From Faecalibacterium sp. UBA1819 (lineage in GTDB: Bacteria > Bacillota > Clostridia > Oscillospirales > Ruminococcaceae), in the NCBI GenBank assembly GCA_002315015.1, contig DCEX01000021.1, positions 1 to 55,398 on the forward strand: DNA of 55,398 nucleotides, given 5' to 3'. Within the stretch, counting starts at the first letter, position 1; each line of letters begins with the position of its first letter. A program made the translations under genes and the position numbers. Under the pieces are notes generated by a model. It was not told where the DNA came from, did no database searches, and saw nothing but the letters and a program-made list of their open reading frames with translations. Below are positions 8,176 through 16,125 of the stretch, in pieces.

Positions 8176-9114
8176 TTACGCCCCCTTTACTGCCTGATAG
8201 GCATCGAGTGCCATTTGAATCGTTTGTTTCATCAGGTCAGAGGAACCTGTTGCTCCGGCCACGCCGTCCACGCCCGACAAGTCGGTGCTGCCCACGGCAC
8301 CCGCGCCGAAGTCAAAGCCCGTCAGCGCTTCGCGCACAGGTTCGCCTTCGTTCATGCCGTTTGTCCAAACGCCTGTAATCACGCCTTGGGCATCAAAGCC
8401 TACAATCGCTATCATGGGTTTATCGTGGTAGCCAACACCTTCCACTTGAATTACCATGCCGCCGTTTTCCGCTTCATAAGCTGCCGTTACCCCGGCTGCA
8501 TCGGTTTCGACGGGGGTCAGCGCGCCGCTGTCCGGCAGCACCGCCGCCAGCACTTCTTCCTCGGTCAGCTCAGCAGTCTGCTCGGCGCCGTTTAAAATCG
8601 CATAGGCTTCAATCGCATAATTGACGGCGTTTGTCGCCGCACGGCTGGAAATGGTAACGCCTGCAATGGCGGTAATGTCTGTGCCCAGCGTCAGCTCAGA
8701 GGCAGGCTTTCCGGCAAACTGTGAAGAAAATGCTTCGTCCTTTACCTTTTGGCCCAAGCCCGGCGTCTCGCTGTTATCTAAAAACTTGACCGCCGAAATC
8801 ACTCCGTCGGCGTTGAAGGCGACCATAACCGGCACCGGGCCGCCGTAACCGCCCGCTTCCGCAGTAATCACGGCACCCGCTCCGTTATCCGCCACATAAA
8901 TTTCCGTCACGCCGTCCACAGCGACAGAAGTATTTTCCGTGAAGGTATCCGCTTCGGGCAAAAGTTCTGCGCGTGCGGCATTGGCCGTTGCAATCGCGTT
9001 TGCGTCAATCATGGGCTGCGTCACGCTGTGGGTGACAGCCAGCAGCGCACCTGTGAGCACACAAATGCTGCCCAGCACCACAACGGGCTTGGCAAAATCA
9101 TTCCATACGTTCAT
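8176..9114 (-). CDS. rnfG: Rnf complex subunit G, duplicated FMN-binding domain
   Basis: Membrane-anchored flavoprotein of Rnf, 312 aa, longer than the usual roughly 200. A helix at about 11-30 is followed by a normal FMN-binding domain with the E-T-P-G-L-G block (116-121) and an A-G-V-T site (Thr154 as probable covalent FMN acceptor). A second, diverged copy spans about 205-312, with its own A-G-A-T site (Thr289) but no E-T-P-G-L-G block. The ATG at 9114 overlaps the rnfD stop. The longer upstream reading lies inside rnfD and is rejected. Confidence 0.93.
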   Translation of the reverse strand: MNVWNDFAKPVVVLGSICVLTGALLAVTHSVTQPMIDANAIATANAARAELLPEADTFTENTSVAVDGVTEIYVADNGAGAVITAEAGGYGGPVPVMVAFNADGVISAVKFLDNSETPGLGQKVKDEAFSSQFAGKPASELTLGTDITAIAGVTISSRAATNAVNYAIEAYAILNGAEQTAELTEEEVLAAVLPDSGALTPVETDAAGVTAAYEAENGGMVIQVEGVGYHDKPMIAIVGFDAQGVITGVWTNGMNEGEPVREALTGFDFGAGAVGSTDLSGVDGVAGATGSSDLMKQTIQMALDAYQAVKGA

Positions 9115-10043
9115 TTTGCGTTCGCACCTCCCAGCGGCTTTTGACGTGTCAAGTCGTTGATATAAGGCACAACCAAGTTCATCAGCAAAATTGCAAAGCT
9201 GACGCCCTCGTTCATATTCCCGTAGAAACGAATGGCACAAGTAATAATGCCCAGCCCAATGCCGAACACAATTTTTCCCTTTAATGTAAACGGGCTGGTG
9301 ACGTAGTCCGTCGCCATGAAAAAGGCGCCCAGCAGCAAACCGCCCGACAGCAGGTGCAGCACGACGTCTTGTCCCAGCAGAACACACATCACCGCTACCG
9401 TGGCAAGGTAGCTGACGGGAATCGCCGGGCTGATGGTTTTTGTAGCGATCAAATAAATACCGCCCAAAATAAGCGCCACAGCGCAGGTCTCACCCAGCAT
9501 ACCGGGGTGTGTGCCCAGCAAGAGGTCTTTCAGCATCGCGATGCCGCTTTGGGTCTTTGCCAAAGCCAGCGGCGTTGCACTGGCCATGCCGTCTAACGCA
9601 CCTTCGGGCGGGGTGTAATTCGTCATGCGAGCCGCAAAGCCGATAAACAGCGCAATGCGCCCGACAAGAGCCGGATTGGCAAAGTTCATGCCCAAACCGC
9701 CAAACAGTTGTTTTGTGACGACAATAGCCACAAACGCACCGACCACAGCAATCCACAGAGGAATGGAAGCCGGAAGGTTAAAAGCCAAAATAATGCCTGT
9801 GACCACTGCGGAACAATCGCCGATGGTCTGCGGCTTTTTCATCAAAATATTGTAAAGTGCTTCAAACACCACGCACGCAATCACAGTGACCGCGCTGACC
9901 GCCAAAGCCCGCAGCCCAAAGATGAGCACGGACGCAATCCACGCAGGCACCAGCGCAATGATAACGTGAACCATCAGCCCCATTGTGGAGGAGCCGTCGT
10001 TCAGGTGGGGCGAAGCAGTAACGAGTAATTTTTTAGATTCCAT
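9111..10043 (-). CDS. rnfD: Rnf complex subunit D
   Basis: Polytopic flavoprotein of Rnf, 310 aa with about nine to ten helices, homologous to NqrB. The S-A-T-P-L-A motif places Thr157 as the covalent FMN site. The F-A-N-P-A-L-V-G-R and T-D-Y-V-T-S-P motifs are typical. It begins 4 nt after rnfC and overlaps rnfG by 4 nt. Confidence 0.96.
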   Translation of the reverse strand: MESKKLLVTASPHLNDGSSTMGLMVHVIIALVPAWIASVLIFGLRALAVSAVTVIACVVFEALYNILMKKPQTIGDCSAVVTGIILAFNLPASIPLWIAVVGAFVAIVVTKQLFGGLGMNFANPALVGRIALFIGFAARMTNYTPPEGALDGMASATPLALAKTQSGIAMLKDLLLGTHPGMLGETCAVALILGGIYLIATKTISPAIPVSYLATVAVMCVLLGQDVVLHLLSGGLLLGAFFMATDYVTSPFTLKGKIVFGIGLGIITCAIRFYGNMNEGVSFAILLMNLVVPYINDLTRQKPLGGANAK

Positions 10044-10047
10044 TGGA

Positions 10048-11358
10048 TTACTTGCCTCCCTTTTTCTGCATGACTTTCGCCTGGTTCATCGTTTGTGCCA
10101 CAGGACGCTTTGCCGGGCACACAAAGGTGCAGCAGCCGCAGCTCATGCAAAGGTCCACCGTCATAGCGTTGAGCGCGTCAACGTCGCCGCGGTTATAAGC
10201 ACCGGCAATTTCTACGGGCGAAAGCCCCATCGGACACGCCTCAATACAGCGGCCGCAGCGAATGCAGGCGGAGGGTTTGGGCAAATGCGCCCTTCTTTCC
10301 GAAAATACTAAAATGGCGTTGTTCTGCTTGAGTACCGGCAAATCCGTGCTGGGCACAGCAATGCCCATCATGGGGCCGCCCATCAGCACTTTTGCTGCGT
10401 CGTCGCGCACGCCGCCGCAGAAATCAAGCACTTCCTGAATGGGAGTACCGATGATGACTTCCACATTCTTTGCCCCGTTGACCGCATCGCCGTCGACGGT
10501 CAGGCGCTTGGTAGTCAGGGGCATTCCGGTTTCTAAAAATTTGCCCAACGTAGAAACGGTGGTGACGTTCATTACAATCACGCCCACATCTGAGGGCAGC
10601 CCGCCGCGGGGAACCTCACGCCCCGTTGTCTTTTCAATCAGAACCTTCTCTGCACCCTGCGGATAGCGGCTTTCCAGCGGCTTTACTTCATAAGCGCTGT
10701 CGCCTTTTGTCAGGCTGAACATCAAATCAATTGCCTCGGGCTTATTGCGCTCGATGCCGAAAATTACCTTTTTGATACCAAGATGCTCTTTTACCGCTTT
10801 CACGCCGCGCATTACCGTATCGCTGCACTCCAAAAATTCGCGGTTATCCGCTGTGATATACGGTTCACATTCGGCTCCGTTAATCACGAGCGTGTCAATC
10901 TTGTCCAAATTCTTGGGAGAAAGCTTGACGGCTGTGGGAAATCCTGCGCCGCCCAAGCCCACCAGGCCGCACTGCTGTGCCGCCTGCACCAAGCTTTTTG
11001 CATCCGTTACTTCCGGCGGACAGCAAGCCGGATCAAGCGTTTGTTCGCCGTCAGGAATAATAACAACCGCCTGCACCTTGGCGCCGTTCGACATCAACAA
11101 GGTATCGACACTCTCCACTGTGCCCGATACCCCCGAATGGATGTCCGCACTGACAAATCCGCCCGCTTTTCCCACAACAGTGCCCACCATTACCGTATCG
11201 CCTTTTTTTACCACAGGCGTACACGGCGCGCCGATATGCTGCTGCATCGGCAGCACCACACGGCTTGGCAACGGCATTTTTTCTGTCGGAGAATTTGCAG
11301 TGCGTTTTGCATGCGGCACCTGCGCGCCCTGTGCGGCACGTTTGAGCTTTGCAAACAT
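10048..11358 (-). CDS. rnfC: Rnf complex subunit C
   Basis: Peripheral NADH-binding subunit of Rnf, 436 aa, related to the 51-kDa subunit of complex I. It has an N-terminal barrel/sandwich domain, the G-L-G-G-A-G-F-P-T flavin/NADH loop, an E-P-Y-I-T segment, and two 4Fe-4S motifs near the C-terminus (C-I-R-C-G-R-C-I-E-A-C-P and C-M-S-C-G-C-C-T-F-V-C-P). ATG at 11358 is preferred to the GTG one codon earlier because it sits 8 nt from GAGGGA. It is the first gene of the rnf operon. Confidence 0.95.
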   Translation of the reverse strand: MFAKLKRAAQGAQVPHAKRTANSPTEKMPLPSRVVLPMQQHIGAPCTPVVKKGDTVMVGTVVGKAGGFVSADIHSGVSGTVESVDTLLMSNGAKVQAVVIIPDGEQTLDPACCPPEVTDAKSLVQAAQQCGLVGLGGAGFPTAVKLSPKNLDKIDTLVINGAECEPYITADNREFLECSDTVMRGVKAVKEHLGIKKVIFGIERNKPEAIDLMFSLTKGDSAYEVKPLESRYPQGAEKVLIEKTTGREVPRGGLPSDVGVIVMNVTTVSTLGKFLETGMPLTTKRLTVDGDAVNGAKNVEVIIGTPIQEVLDFCGGVRDDAAKVLMGGPMMGIAVPSTDLPVLKQNNAILVFSERRAHLPKPSACIRCGRCIEACPMGLSPVEIAGAYNRGDVDALNAMTVDLCMSCGCCTFVCPAKRPVAQTMNQAKVMQKKGGK

Positions 11359-11431
11359 CACAAAAATCCCTCTCTTTTTCTATTGCACATTCGCCGGAAT
11401 CAGTCAAAAAACACATATTCCATGCCATTTC

Positions 11432-11460
11432 ATTTTAACATTTTATGAATACTCGTGCAA
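11432..11460 (-). promoter_or_regulatory. Promoter of the rnf operon
   Basis: TTGCAC at 11460-11455, a 17-nt spacer and TAAAAT at 11437-11432 on the minus strand, leaving a leader of about 65 nt to rnfC. Confidence 0.65.
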
Positions 11461-11516
11461 CAAAAAAAAACAATTCTTTCACAATCCGCTTGCAGCCTGT
11501 ACCTGCATTTTTCCTC

Positions 11517-11545
11517 TATACACCACGCACAAACTGTGCTATACT
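11517..11545 (+). promoter_or_regulatory. Promoter for the 190-residue gene
   Basis: TATACA at 11517-11522, a 17-nt spacer and TATACT at 11540-11545, followed by AAGGAGG and the ATG at 11583. The first box is a 4/6 match. Confidence 0.5.
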
Positions 11546-11582
11546 ATACCTTGTTAAGAATGTCGTGCTAAGGAGGCTTAGG

Positions 11583-12155
11583 ATGCCTTTTTTTATTACT
11601 GACAGCGCCACCCCGATTGCCGCAGAAGCCCTGCCCGCTTTAAAGCTGACCGAGTTTTGCGGCCAGCCGGCGCGTGGCTGCATTTATGCTTATTTAAAGT
11701 GCTATCTTTACCACGGTGACTTCTTCTATCAATTTACCGTCTTTGACGAAACACCGCCCCCTACGCAGTACGCTGCGGTTGCGCTTTCGTGCGATGTTTC
11801 GGGCTCGCCGTGGCTTTCGCTGCGGGTTGGGTTTCACACGCCGGTTTGCCTGGAGGCTCACACCGCAGAGGAAACCGATGGTTCAGTTTCTTCCACCGCG
11901 CTTTCGTGCGAAGATGCCAGCCGTTTTTCCGGCGGAGATGAACAGGGGCTTTACTGGGGCGCACAAGGAATTGTACCCGCCGCTGTTTTTGAAAAGGTAT
12001 TCGGCAGTGTTCCTCATGCGGGCAGCTTTTTAATGGCGAATGCATTTTTGTACGATACCCGCGAAAAGGCGTTTGGCGCAGCATTTGAGGTATCGGAAAG
12101 CGCGGGAGTCCCCTGCGCGGAAGGAATGCAGCCCTTGGTGGTCGTTCCCTATTAA
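11583..12155 (+). CDS. Unknown 190-residue cytosolic protein
   Basis: No confident family. The predicted product is soluble, without signal peptide or membrane helix, and rich in aromatic residues and beta-strand-like segments. Several clostridial proteins of this size are annotated as carbohydrate-binding family 9-like, and the W-x-A-Q-G-I and aromatic strands are compatible with that, but I cannot establish it. AAGGAGGCTT precedes the ATG at 11583. An upstream in-frame ATG is rejected because the promoter lies inside that reading. It stands alone between the divergent rnf promoter and a 44-residue gene. Confidence 0.7.
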   Translation: MPFFITDSATPIAAEALPALKLTEFCGQPARGCIYAYLKCYLYHGDFFYQFTVFDETPPPTQYAAVALSCDVSGSPWLSLRVGFHTPVCLEAHTAEETDGSVSSTALSCEDASRFSGGDEQGLYWGAQGIVPAAVFEKVFGSVPHAGSFLMANAFLYDTREKAFGAAFEVSESAGVPCAEGMQPLVVVPY

Positions 12156-12244
12156 CGGGTTACGCAAGCAAAAAGTTTTGGTTTGGCTTATGCGGTGTTA
12201 AGCCGCTTGATCAATTGGTTTATGATTTTGAGGGAGGTTTTTAT

Positions 12245-12379
12245 ATGTTGAAGTTTTTTGTAAAATTGGCGGCTATTTGTGCGGGCGCCATCGCCGTGTT
12301 GGCAGCGTTGGCCTATTTTGATAAATCGACTGCACCGGAATATGTTGAAATTTATGATGACGATGACGTCGAGTTTTAA
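12245..12379 (+). CDS. 44-residue membrane peptide with acidic tail
   Basis: A tiny gene with a strong GAGGGAGG ribosome site ahead of ATG at 12245. The product has a Lys-containing start, one hydrophobic helix at about 8-24, and a C-terminal tail with four consecutive Asp residues (39-42 or nearby) ending V-E-F. A dedicated terminator follows 32 nt after the stop, which supports a real transcript. No family is recognised. The topology would place the acidic tail outside the membrane, since the basic residues precede the helix. Confidence 0.65.
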   Translation: MLKFFVKLAAICAGAIAVLAALAYFDKSTAPEYVEIYDDDDVEF

Positions 12380-12410
12380 ACTGTTCCATCGAAATAGCTG
12401 AATCTTGTTG

Positions 12411-12445
12411 AATCCCTGCGCTTTGGCGCGGGGATTTTGTTTTTG
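12411..12445 (+). terminator. Terminator after 44-residue gene
   Basis: An 11-bp stem (12411-12421 with 12426-12436, one G-T pair), a 4-nt loop and a TTGTTTTTG tract. Confidence 0.75.
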
Positions 12446-12463
12446 CATTTTATCTAAAAACTA

Positions 12464-12491
12464 TTGACTTTTCCAAAAAATGTTTTATAAT
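12464..12491 (+). promoter_or_regulatory. Promoter of hrb
   Basis: TTGACT at 12464-12469, a 16-nt spacer and perfect TATAAT at 12486-12491. The ATG follows 52 nt later with AAAGGAAG before it. Confidence 0.75.
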
Positions 12492-12505
12492 GATAATAGT
12501 TATCA
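12491..12505 (+). promoter_or_regulatory. Fur-box-like operator overlapping the hrb -10
   Basis: A 7-1-7 inverted repeat, TGATAAT-A-GTTATCA, matches the Gram-positive Fur consensus TGATAAT-n-ATTATCA at all but one base. It begins on the last base of the -10 box, where a bound repressor would block transcription. Fur itself is not in the window. Confidence 0.65.
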
Positions 12506-12543
12506 ATAAGCACCTATTTTCGTTATGAAAGGAAGTTGTTGTT

Positions 12544-13167
12544 ATGGATCCTCGTGCACTGCAAGCGCTGAATTACGGTTTGTACATTATTTCTACTTCG
12601 TCACAGGGCAGAAATGCGGGCTGTGTGGTAAACACCGTTACGCAGATCACTTCTTCTCCTATTAAAGTTATGGTGGCCGTAAACCATCAAAACTACACCA
12701 CTGAAATGATTCAAAAAAGCGGCGTTTTTGAGGTATCCGTTTTAACGCAGGATGCTTCTATGGATTTAATCCGTACATTTGGTTTTGCCAGCTCGAAAGA
12801 CACTGATAAATTTGCCAATGCCGATTATTCTTTCGATGAGGACGGCGTACCTTATGTAACGCAAAACGCTTGCGCACATTTGTCCTGCAAAGTGGTCAGC
12901 ACCATTGACGCAGGATCTCACATGCTGTTTATTGCAGAAGTTGTAGACGCAGAAAAGCTTTCCGAAGGCGTTCCCATGACCTATGCTTATTATCACGCCG
13001 TAAAGAAAGGCACCACGCCGCCGAAAGCTTCCGCATATACCGCTCCTGCACCTGCATCCGGCTGGCGCTGTAAGGTTTGCGGCTATATCTATGAAGGCGA
13101 AACTTTGCCGCAGGACTTTACCTGCCCTGTTTGCAAACAGCCCGCTTCGGCTTTTGAAAAAATTTAA
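12544..13167 (+). CDS. hrb: Flavin reductase-rubredoxin fusion (Hrb-like)
   Basis: Electron-transfer flavoprotein, 207 aa. Residues 1-155 form an FMN-binding flavin reductase-like domain (N-T-V-T-Q-I-T and I-K-V-M-V-A-V-N segments). After a Pro/Ala linker, a short rubredoxin domain has Cys176, 179, 194 and 197. The close spacing of the two C-x2-C pairs is the rubrerythrin-like short type. In Moorella, high-molecular-weight rubredoxin passes electrons from NADH to the oxygen/NO-reducing flavodiiron protein. The partner here is not in the window. The Fur-like operator suggests iron control. Confidence 0.88.
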   Translation: MDPRALQALNYGLYIISTSSQGRNAGCVVNTVTQITSSPIKVMVAVNHQNYTTEMIQKSGVFEVSVLTQDASMDLIRTFGFASSKDTDKFANADYSFDEDGVPYVTQNACAHLSCKVVSTIDAGSHMLFIAEVVDAEKLSEGVPMTYAYYHAVKKGTTPPKASAYTAPAPASGWRCKVCGYIYEGETLPQDFTCPVCKQPASAFEKI

Positions 13168-13235
13168 TGCTTTCTCCTCAAAGGGTGCTGTGCTTTTAAG
13201 CATCGCTATCCCTTTGCTCCCTTTTTTTCTCCAAG

Positions 13236-13276
13236 AGCAGTCCGTTGTGGAAACACGGCGGACTGCTGCTTTTTTA
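13236..13276 (+). terminator. Terminator after hrb
   Basis: A stem of up to 14 pairs with two G-T pairs (13236-13249 with 13254-13267), a GAAA-type loop and a T run. A short spacer without genes separates it from the hrb stop. Confidence 0.75.
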
Positions 13277-13312
13277 TTCTTTTACCTGTTTTCAATGATA
13301 TCAGCAGCAAAC

Positions 13313-13362
13313 AAAAGCGGCGATTTCAGAGCGCTTCCTGCTCTAAAATCGCCGCTTTTTTA
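13313..13362 (-). terminator. Probable bidirectional terminator at the end of the flagellar operon
   Basis: A long stem (AAAAGCGGCGATTT pairing with its complement, plus an inner AGAGC/GCTCT stem) lies between hrb and cheD. The arms are A- and T-rich, so both strands read into a T run. It is the only terminator downstream of cheD before the convergent gene. The rest of 13168-13487 holds no gene that I can see. Confidence 0.65.
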
Positions 13363-13487
13363 CTTTTATTTATCAGCTTGCAGCCATTTTTACCGCTGAG
13401 CAAGCCGCACGCGCCGAGTTTTGTTTTCCATTTATTCCCATAAATTGTTGTATAGGCAAACTTTTATGGATTGAAATAGATTTGAAA

Positions 13488-13973
13488 TTAAAACAAGAAC
13501 TCTCCGCGATTCACAGACTTAATCTTCATCACGCCATCAGCAGCCGAGAAAAAGAGCGTGCGCCCATAGTTTTTTCCCGTATCCTGTGCAATGATAGGAA
13601 TTTTTAAACGCGCGAGCTCCTGCTTTACCGCAATCACATTGCGCTCTCCGATATTGGCCAGAGATGTATTGCCCTTTGCCGCAAACATTTGTGCTCCGCC
13701 CGCAATTTTGGCCTGAAAACGCATCGGCATAGCCCCCGCCATTTTCATTTTCTGAATCAACAGAGGAATGGCCGAATCGGCAAACTTATAGGGCTGCTGC
13801 GCAGCACCGGCAAAGCCAACGCTGCACGGCAGCATAATATGCGACAAACCTGCAATTTTTGTGACACGGTCATAAAGGCAAATTCCAACACAAGAGCCGA
13901 GCGCGTAGGTTACAAGGATATCTTCCCCCTTCGCAACGTTCAGGTCGGAGATACCCACTGTAATCATACTCAT
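13488..13973 (-). CDS. cheD: Chemoreceptor glutamine deamidase CheD
   Basis: Deamidates glutamines on chemoreceptors and, in Bacillus-type circuits, binds CheC to enhance its CheY-P phosphatase activity. 161 aa. Catalytic Cys28 in G-S-C-V-G, His45 in L-S-H-I-M-L-P and Thr22 are all present. The start overlaps the cheC stop (ATGA), matching the physical CheC-CheD partnership. Last gene of the flagellar operon. Confidence 0.95.
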   Translation of the reverse strand: MSMITVGISDLNVAKGEDILVTYALGSCVGICLYDRVTKIAGLSHIMLPCSVGFAGAAQQPYKFADSAIPLLIQKMKMAGAMPMRFQAKIAGGAQMFAAKGNTSLANIGERNVIAVKQELARLKIPIIAQDTGKNYGRTLFFSAADGVMKIKSVNRGEFLF

Positions 13974-14587
13974 AAAACCAGCCCCAGACTTTCCATAATC
14001 TTTTCCAGTGAATCCACTTCCGGTACCATCAGCACATGGGTACCTGCATCTGTTGTTCCGTTGCTCATTTCGTCTTCGATGCAGATAATCTTATCGCTGA
14101 TATTTGCATAATAGATTGCAGGTGCGCTCAAAACGGCTCCTGCCATGTCAATGCACAAATCAGGAACAGTAATATCAATGGTCAAACCGGTCATTTCACC
14201 AATTGCATTCGCAAAGGAACCCGCCATGATATTACCCACTTCCTGAATGGCCGAGCTGCTCATCTCATCCAGCTCTGCATTTTCCGGGAAGGGAATGCCC
14301 ATCAGCTCCTGCAAAATCAGATGCGCAAAATCTTTCTTCAAAAGGAACATGATCATGCCGGTAACATCGCCGTGAAGCTGGAACATCAAAGCAACCATCA
14401 GCTGTTCCGGGCCGCCCAGGCTTTCCGCAACGTCGGAATAATCCAGAATTCCAATTTTCGGTACGGTAATATCCACCTGTCGGTTCAGCATCTCGGATAA
14501 GGCTGTAGCCGCATTGCCCGAGCCGATATTGCCGATCTCCCTCAAAGCGTCTAATTGCATTTCATCCAAATCTTCGTATTTTTCCAT
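13970..14587 (-). CDS. cheC: CheY-P phosphatase CheC
   Basis: 205-aa phosphatase with two active-site helices, each with the E-x2-N signature: Glu17/Asn20 and Glu116/Asn119. It hydrolyses CheY-P and is regulated by CheD, encoded immediately after. This is a second CheY-P phosphatase beside FliY. Confidence 0.95.
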   Translation of the reverse strand: MEKYEDLDEMQLDALREIGNIGSGNAATALSEMLNRQVDITVPKIGILDYSDVAESLGGPEQLMVALMFQLHGDVTGMIMFLLKKDFAHLILQELMGIPFPENAELDEMSSSAIQEVGNIMAGSFANAIGEMTGLTIDITVPDLCIDMAGAVLSAPAIYYANISDKIICIEDEMSNGTTDAGTHVLMVPEVDSLEKIMESLGLVL

Positions 14588-14611
14588 GATTTCTTATCCT
14601 CACTCCATCAA

Positions 14612-15343
14612 TTAGGTTCTTAAATTATTGACTTCCTGCTCAATTTCATCGGAAGTTTGAACCACACGAGCACTCATTTGGAATGCACGCTGCGCCATAA
14701 TCATGTTCGTCATCTCGTCTTCCATTTTCACGTTGGAAAACTCCAAAGCGCCTTGGCGCAAGGTGTAGTCATCGCCGCTTACAGCAGCACGCACTGCCCC
14801 CGTTGCGTCATTAGCACGATAACGGTTCTGTGCAGACGGCTCCATAGCGGAAGCACGATCCACCACAAAAACACCAATGCGGTCTGCAATACCGGTCAAA
14901 TCCAGATTTGCACCCTCACCCTGCGGAATCTGAATGCGATTGCCCGCAGTATCCAGTACAAACGCACCGGCAGCATCCGTCAAATAAGGCACATTATTCA
15001 CCAGACCCACTTGGAATGCGCCATTTCTGGTGTACTCGCGGGTACCGTTATTATCTACGGCAAACCAACCGTCACCCTGAATAGCGAAATCTAAGCTGTC
15101 ACCCGTTGTCTGAAAGCTGCCTTGCTGCGTGTTCAAGCCCAGCCCCACAGCGCGTGCGCCAACGCCCGTCAAAGGCTTATCTTCCAAATTGACGTACATC
15201 TCGTGTGCCAGCAAGCTTTCAAAGCCCACACCTTCCGATTTATAACCGTAGGTGTTTACGTTTGCAATATTATTACCGATATTATCCATGGCTGCCTGCT
15301 GCGCCAAAAGGCCGGATCGGCCTGCATAGAATGCTGCTTTCAT
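14612..15343 (-). CDS. flgG: Flagellar basal-body rod protein, FlgG-like
   Basis: Secreted axial protein of the flagellar rod, 243 aa. The N-terminal N-I-G-N-N-I-A-N-V-N-T-x-G-Y-K rod signature (about 22-36) and the C-terminal M-A-Q-R-A-F-Q-M-S-A-R-V segment form the D0 coiled coil. The gene pair corresponds to flhO/flhP of Bacillus, and which of the two is FlgF and which FlgG cannot be fixed by sequence alone. It follows its paralogue by 15 nt. Confidence 0.85.
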   Translation of the reverse strand: MKAAFYAGRSGLLAQQAAMDNIGNNIANVNTYGYKSEGVGFESLLAHEMYVNLEDKPLTGVGARAVGLGLNTQQGSFQTTGDSLDFAIQGDGWFAVDNNGTREYTRNGAFQVGLVNNVPYLTDAAGAFVLDTAGNRIQIPQGEGANLDLTGIADRIGVFVVDRASAMEPSAQNRYRANDATGAVRAAVSGDDYTLRQGALEFSNVKMEDEMTNMIMAQRAFQMSARVVQTSDEIEQEVNNLRT

Positions 15344-15358
15344 GCGTTACCCCTCCTG

Positions 15359-16108
15359 TTATTGAATGGCTGCGATCTTCGAAGCCGCTTTCTGATCCAA
15401 ATCGTCGATCATTTGCAGAGCCGAGCTGCACGTTTGAAACGCGCGCTGTGCCGAAATAAAGCTGGTCAGCTCTTGGTTCATATCCACATTGGAGCGCTCC
15501 AAAACGCCTTGATAAATGGTATAGCCTTGTGCATTCACGGCTCCCTGCGGTGCGGTAAAGGCCCCGTTGTCCATCTTTTCCAGCACAGTGTTATCGGCTT
15601 GGCGGGTGATGCTCAGCGTACCTACAAGCGCGCCTGCTGCGTTATACACGTTGCCGGTTGCGTCTACGCTTACCTGGTCAGAACCAACCATCAGAGGGCC
15701 GCCCTGGCCCAGCACACGCCCCATGCCTGCCAATGTCAAATAGCCTTGGTCATCCACCGTGAACTGGCCGTTTCTGGTTAAATAAGTAGTGCCGTCCTGG
15801 CCCTGCACGTTAAAAAATCCATCGCCGCCAATGGCAATGTCGAGCGTGCGGCCTGTGGACTGAAAATCGCCGCCCGTCATCACAGTGACAGAGTCGCCGA
15901 CAATAGTTACAGGCGATCCGCCGTCACTGAGAATTCGTTCCGTGCCGCCTTCCTGCTGCTGCAAAAGGCCCAGCTCAAAGGCCGAGGTTACAATACGGTC
16001 GGAGCGATAGCCCGGTGTTTGAAGATTGGACAAGTTGTTTCCGATGGTGTCAAGCTCTCTTTGTCTTGTCAACATACCGGATGCAATTGTATAAAATCCT
16101 GAATGCAT
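15359..16108 (-). CDS. flgF: Flagellar basal-body rod protein, FlgF-like
   Basis: Paralogue of the next gene, 249 aa, with the rod signature N-N-L-S-N-L-Q-T-P-G-Y-R near residues 24-35 and the C-terminal S-A-Q-R-A-F-Q-T segment. Such proteins are exported by the flagellar type III system and polymerise into the rod. The gene follows fliA by 17 nt. Confidence 0.85.
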   Translation of the reverse strand: MHSGFYTIASGMLTRQRELDTIGNNLSNLQTPGYRSDRIVTSAFELGLLQQQEGGTERILSDGGSPVTIVGDSVTVMTGGDFQSTGRTLDIAIGGDGFFNVQGQDGTTYLTRNGQFTVDDQGYLTLAGMGRVLGQGGPLMVGSDQVSVDATGNVYNAAGALVGTLSITRQADNTVLEKMDNGAFTAPQGAVNAQGYTIYQGVLERSNVDMNQELTSFISAQRAFQTCSSALQMIDDLDQKAASKIAAIQ

Positions 16109-16125
16109 AATGAAACCCCTCCGTT

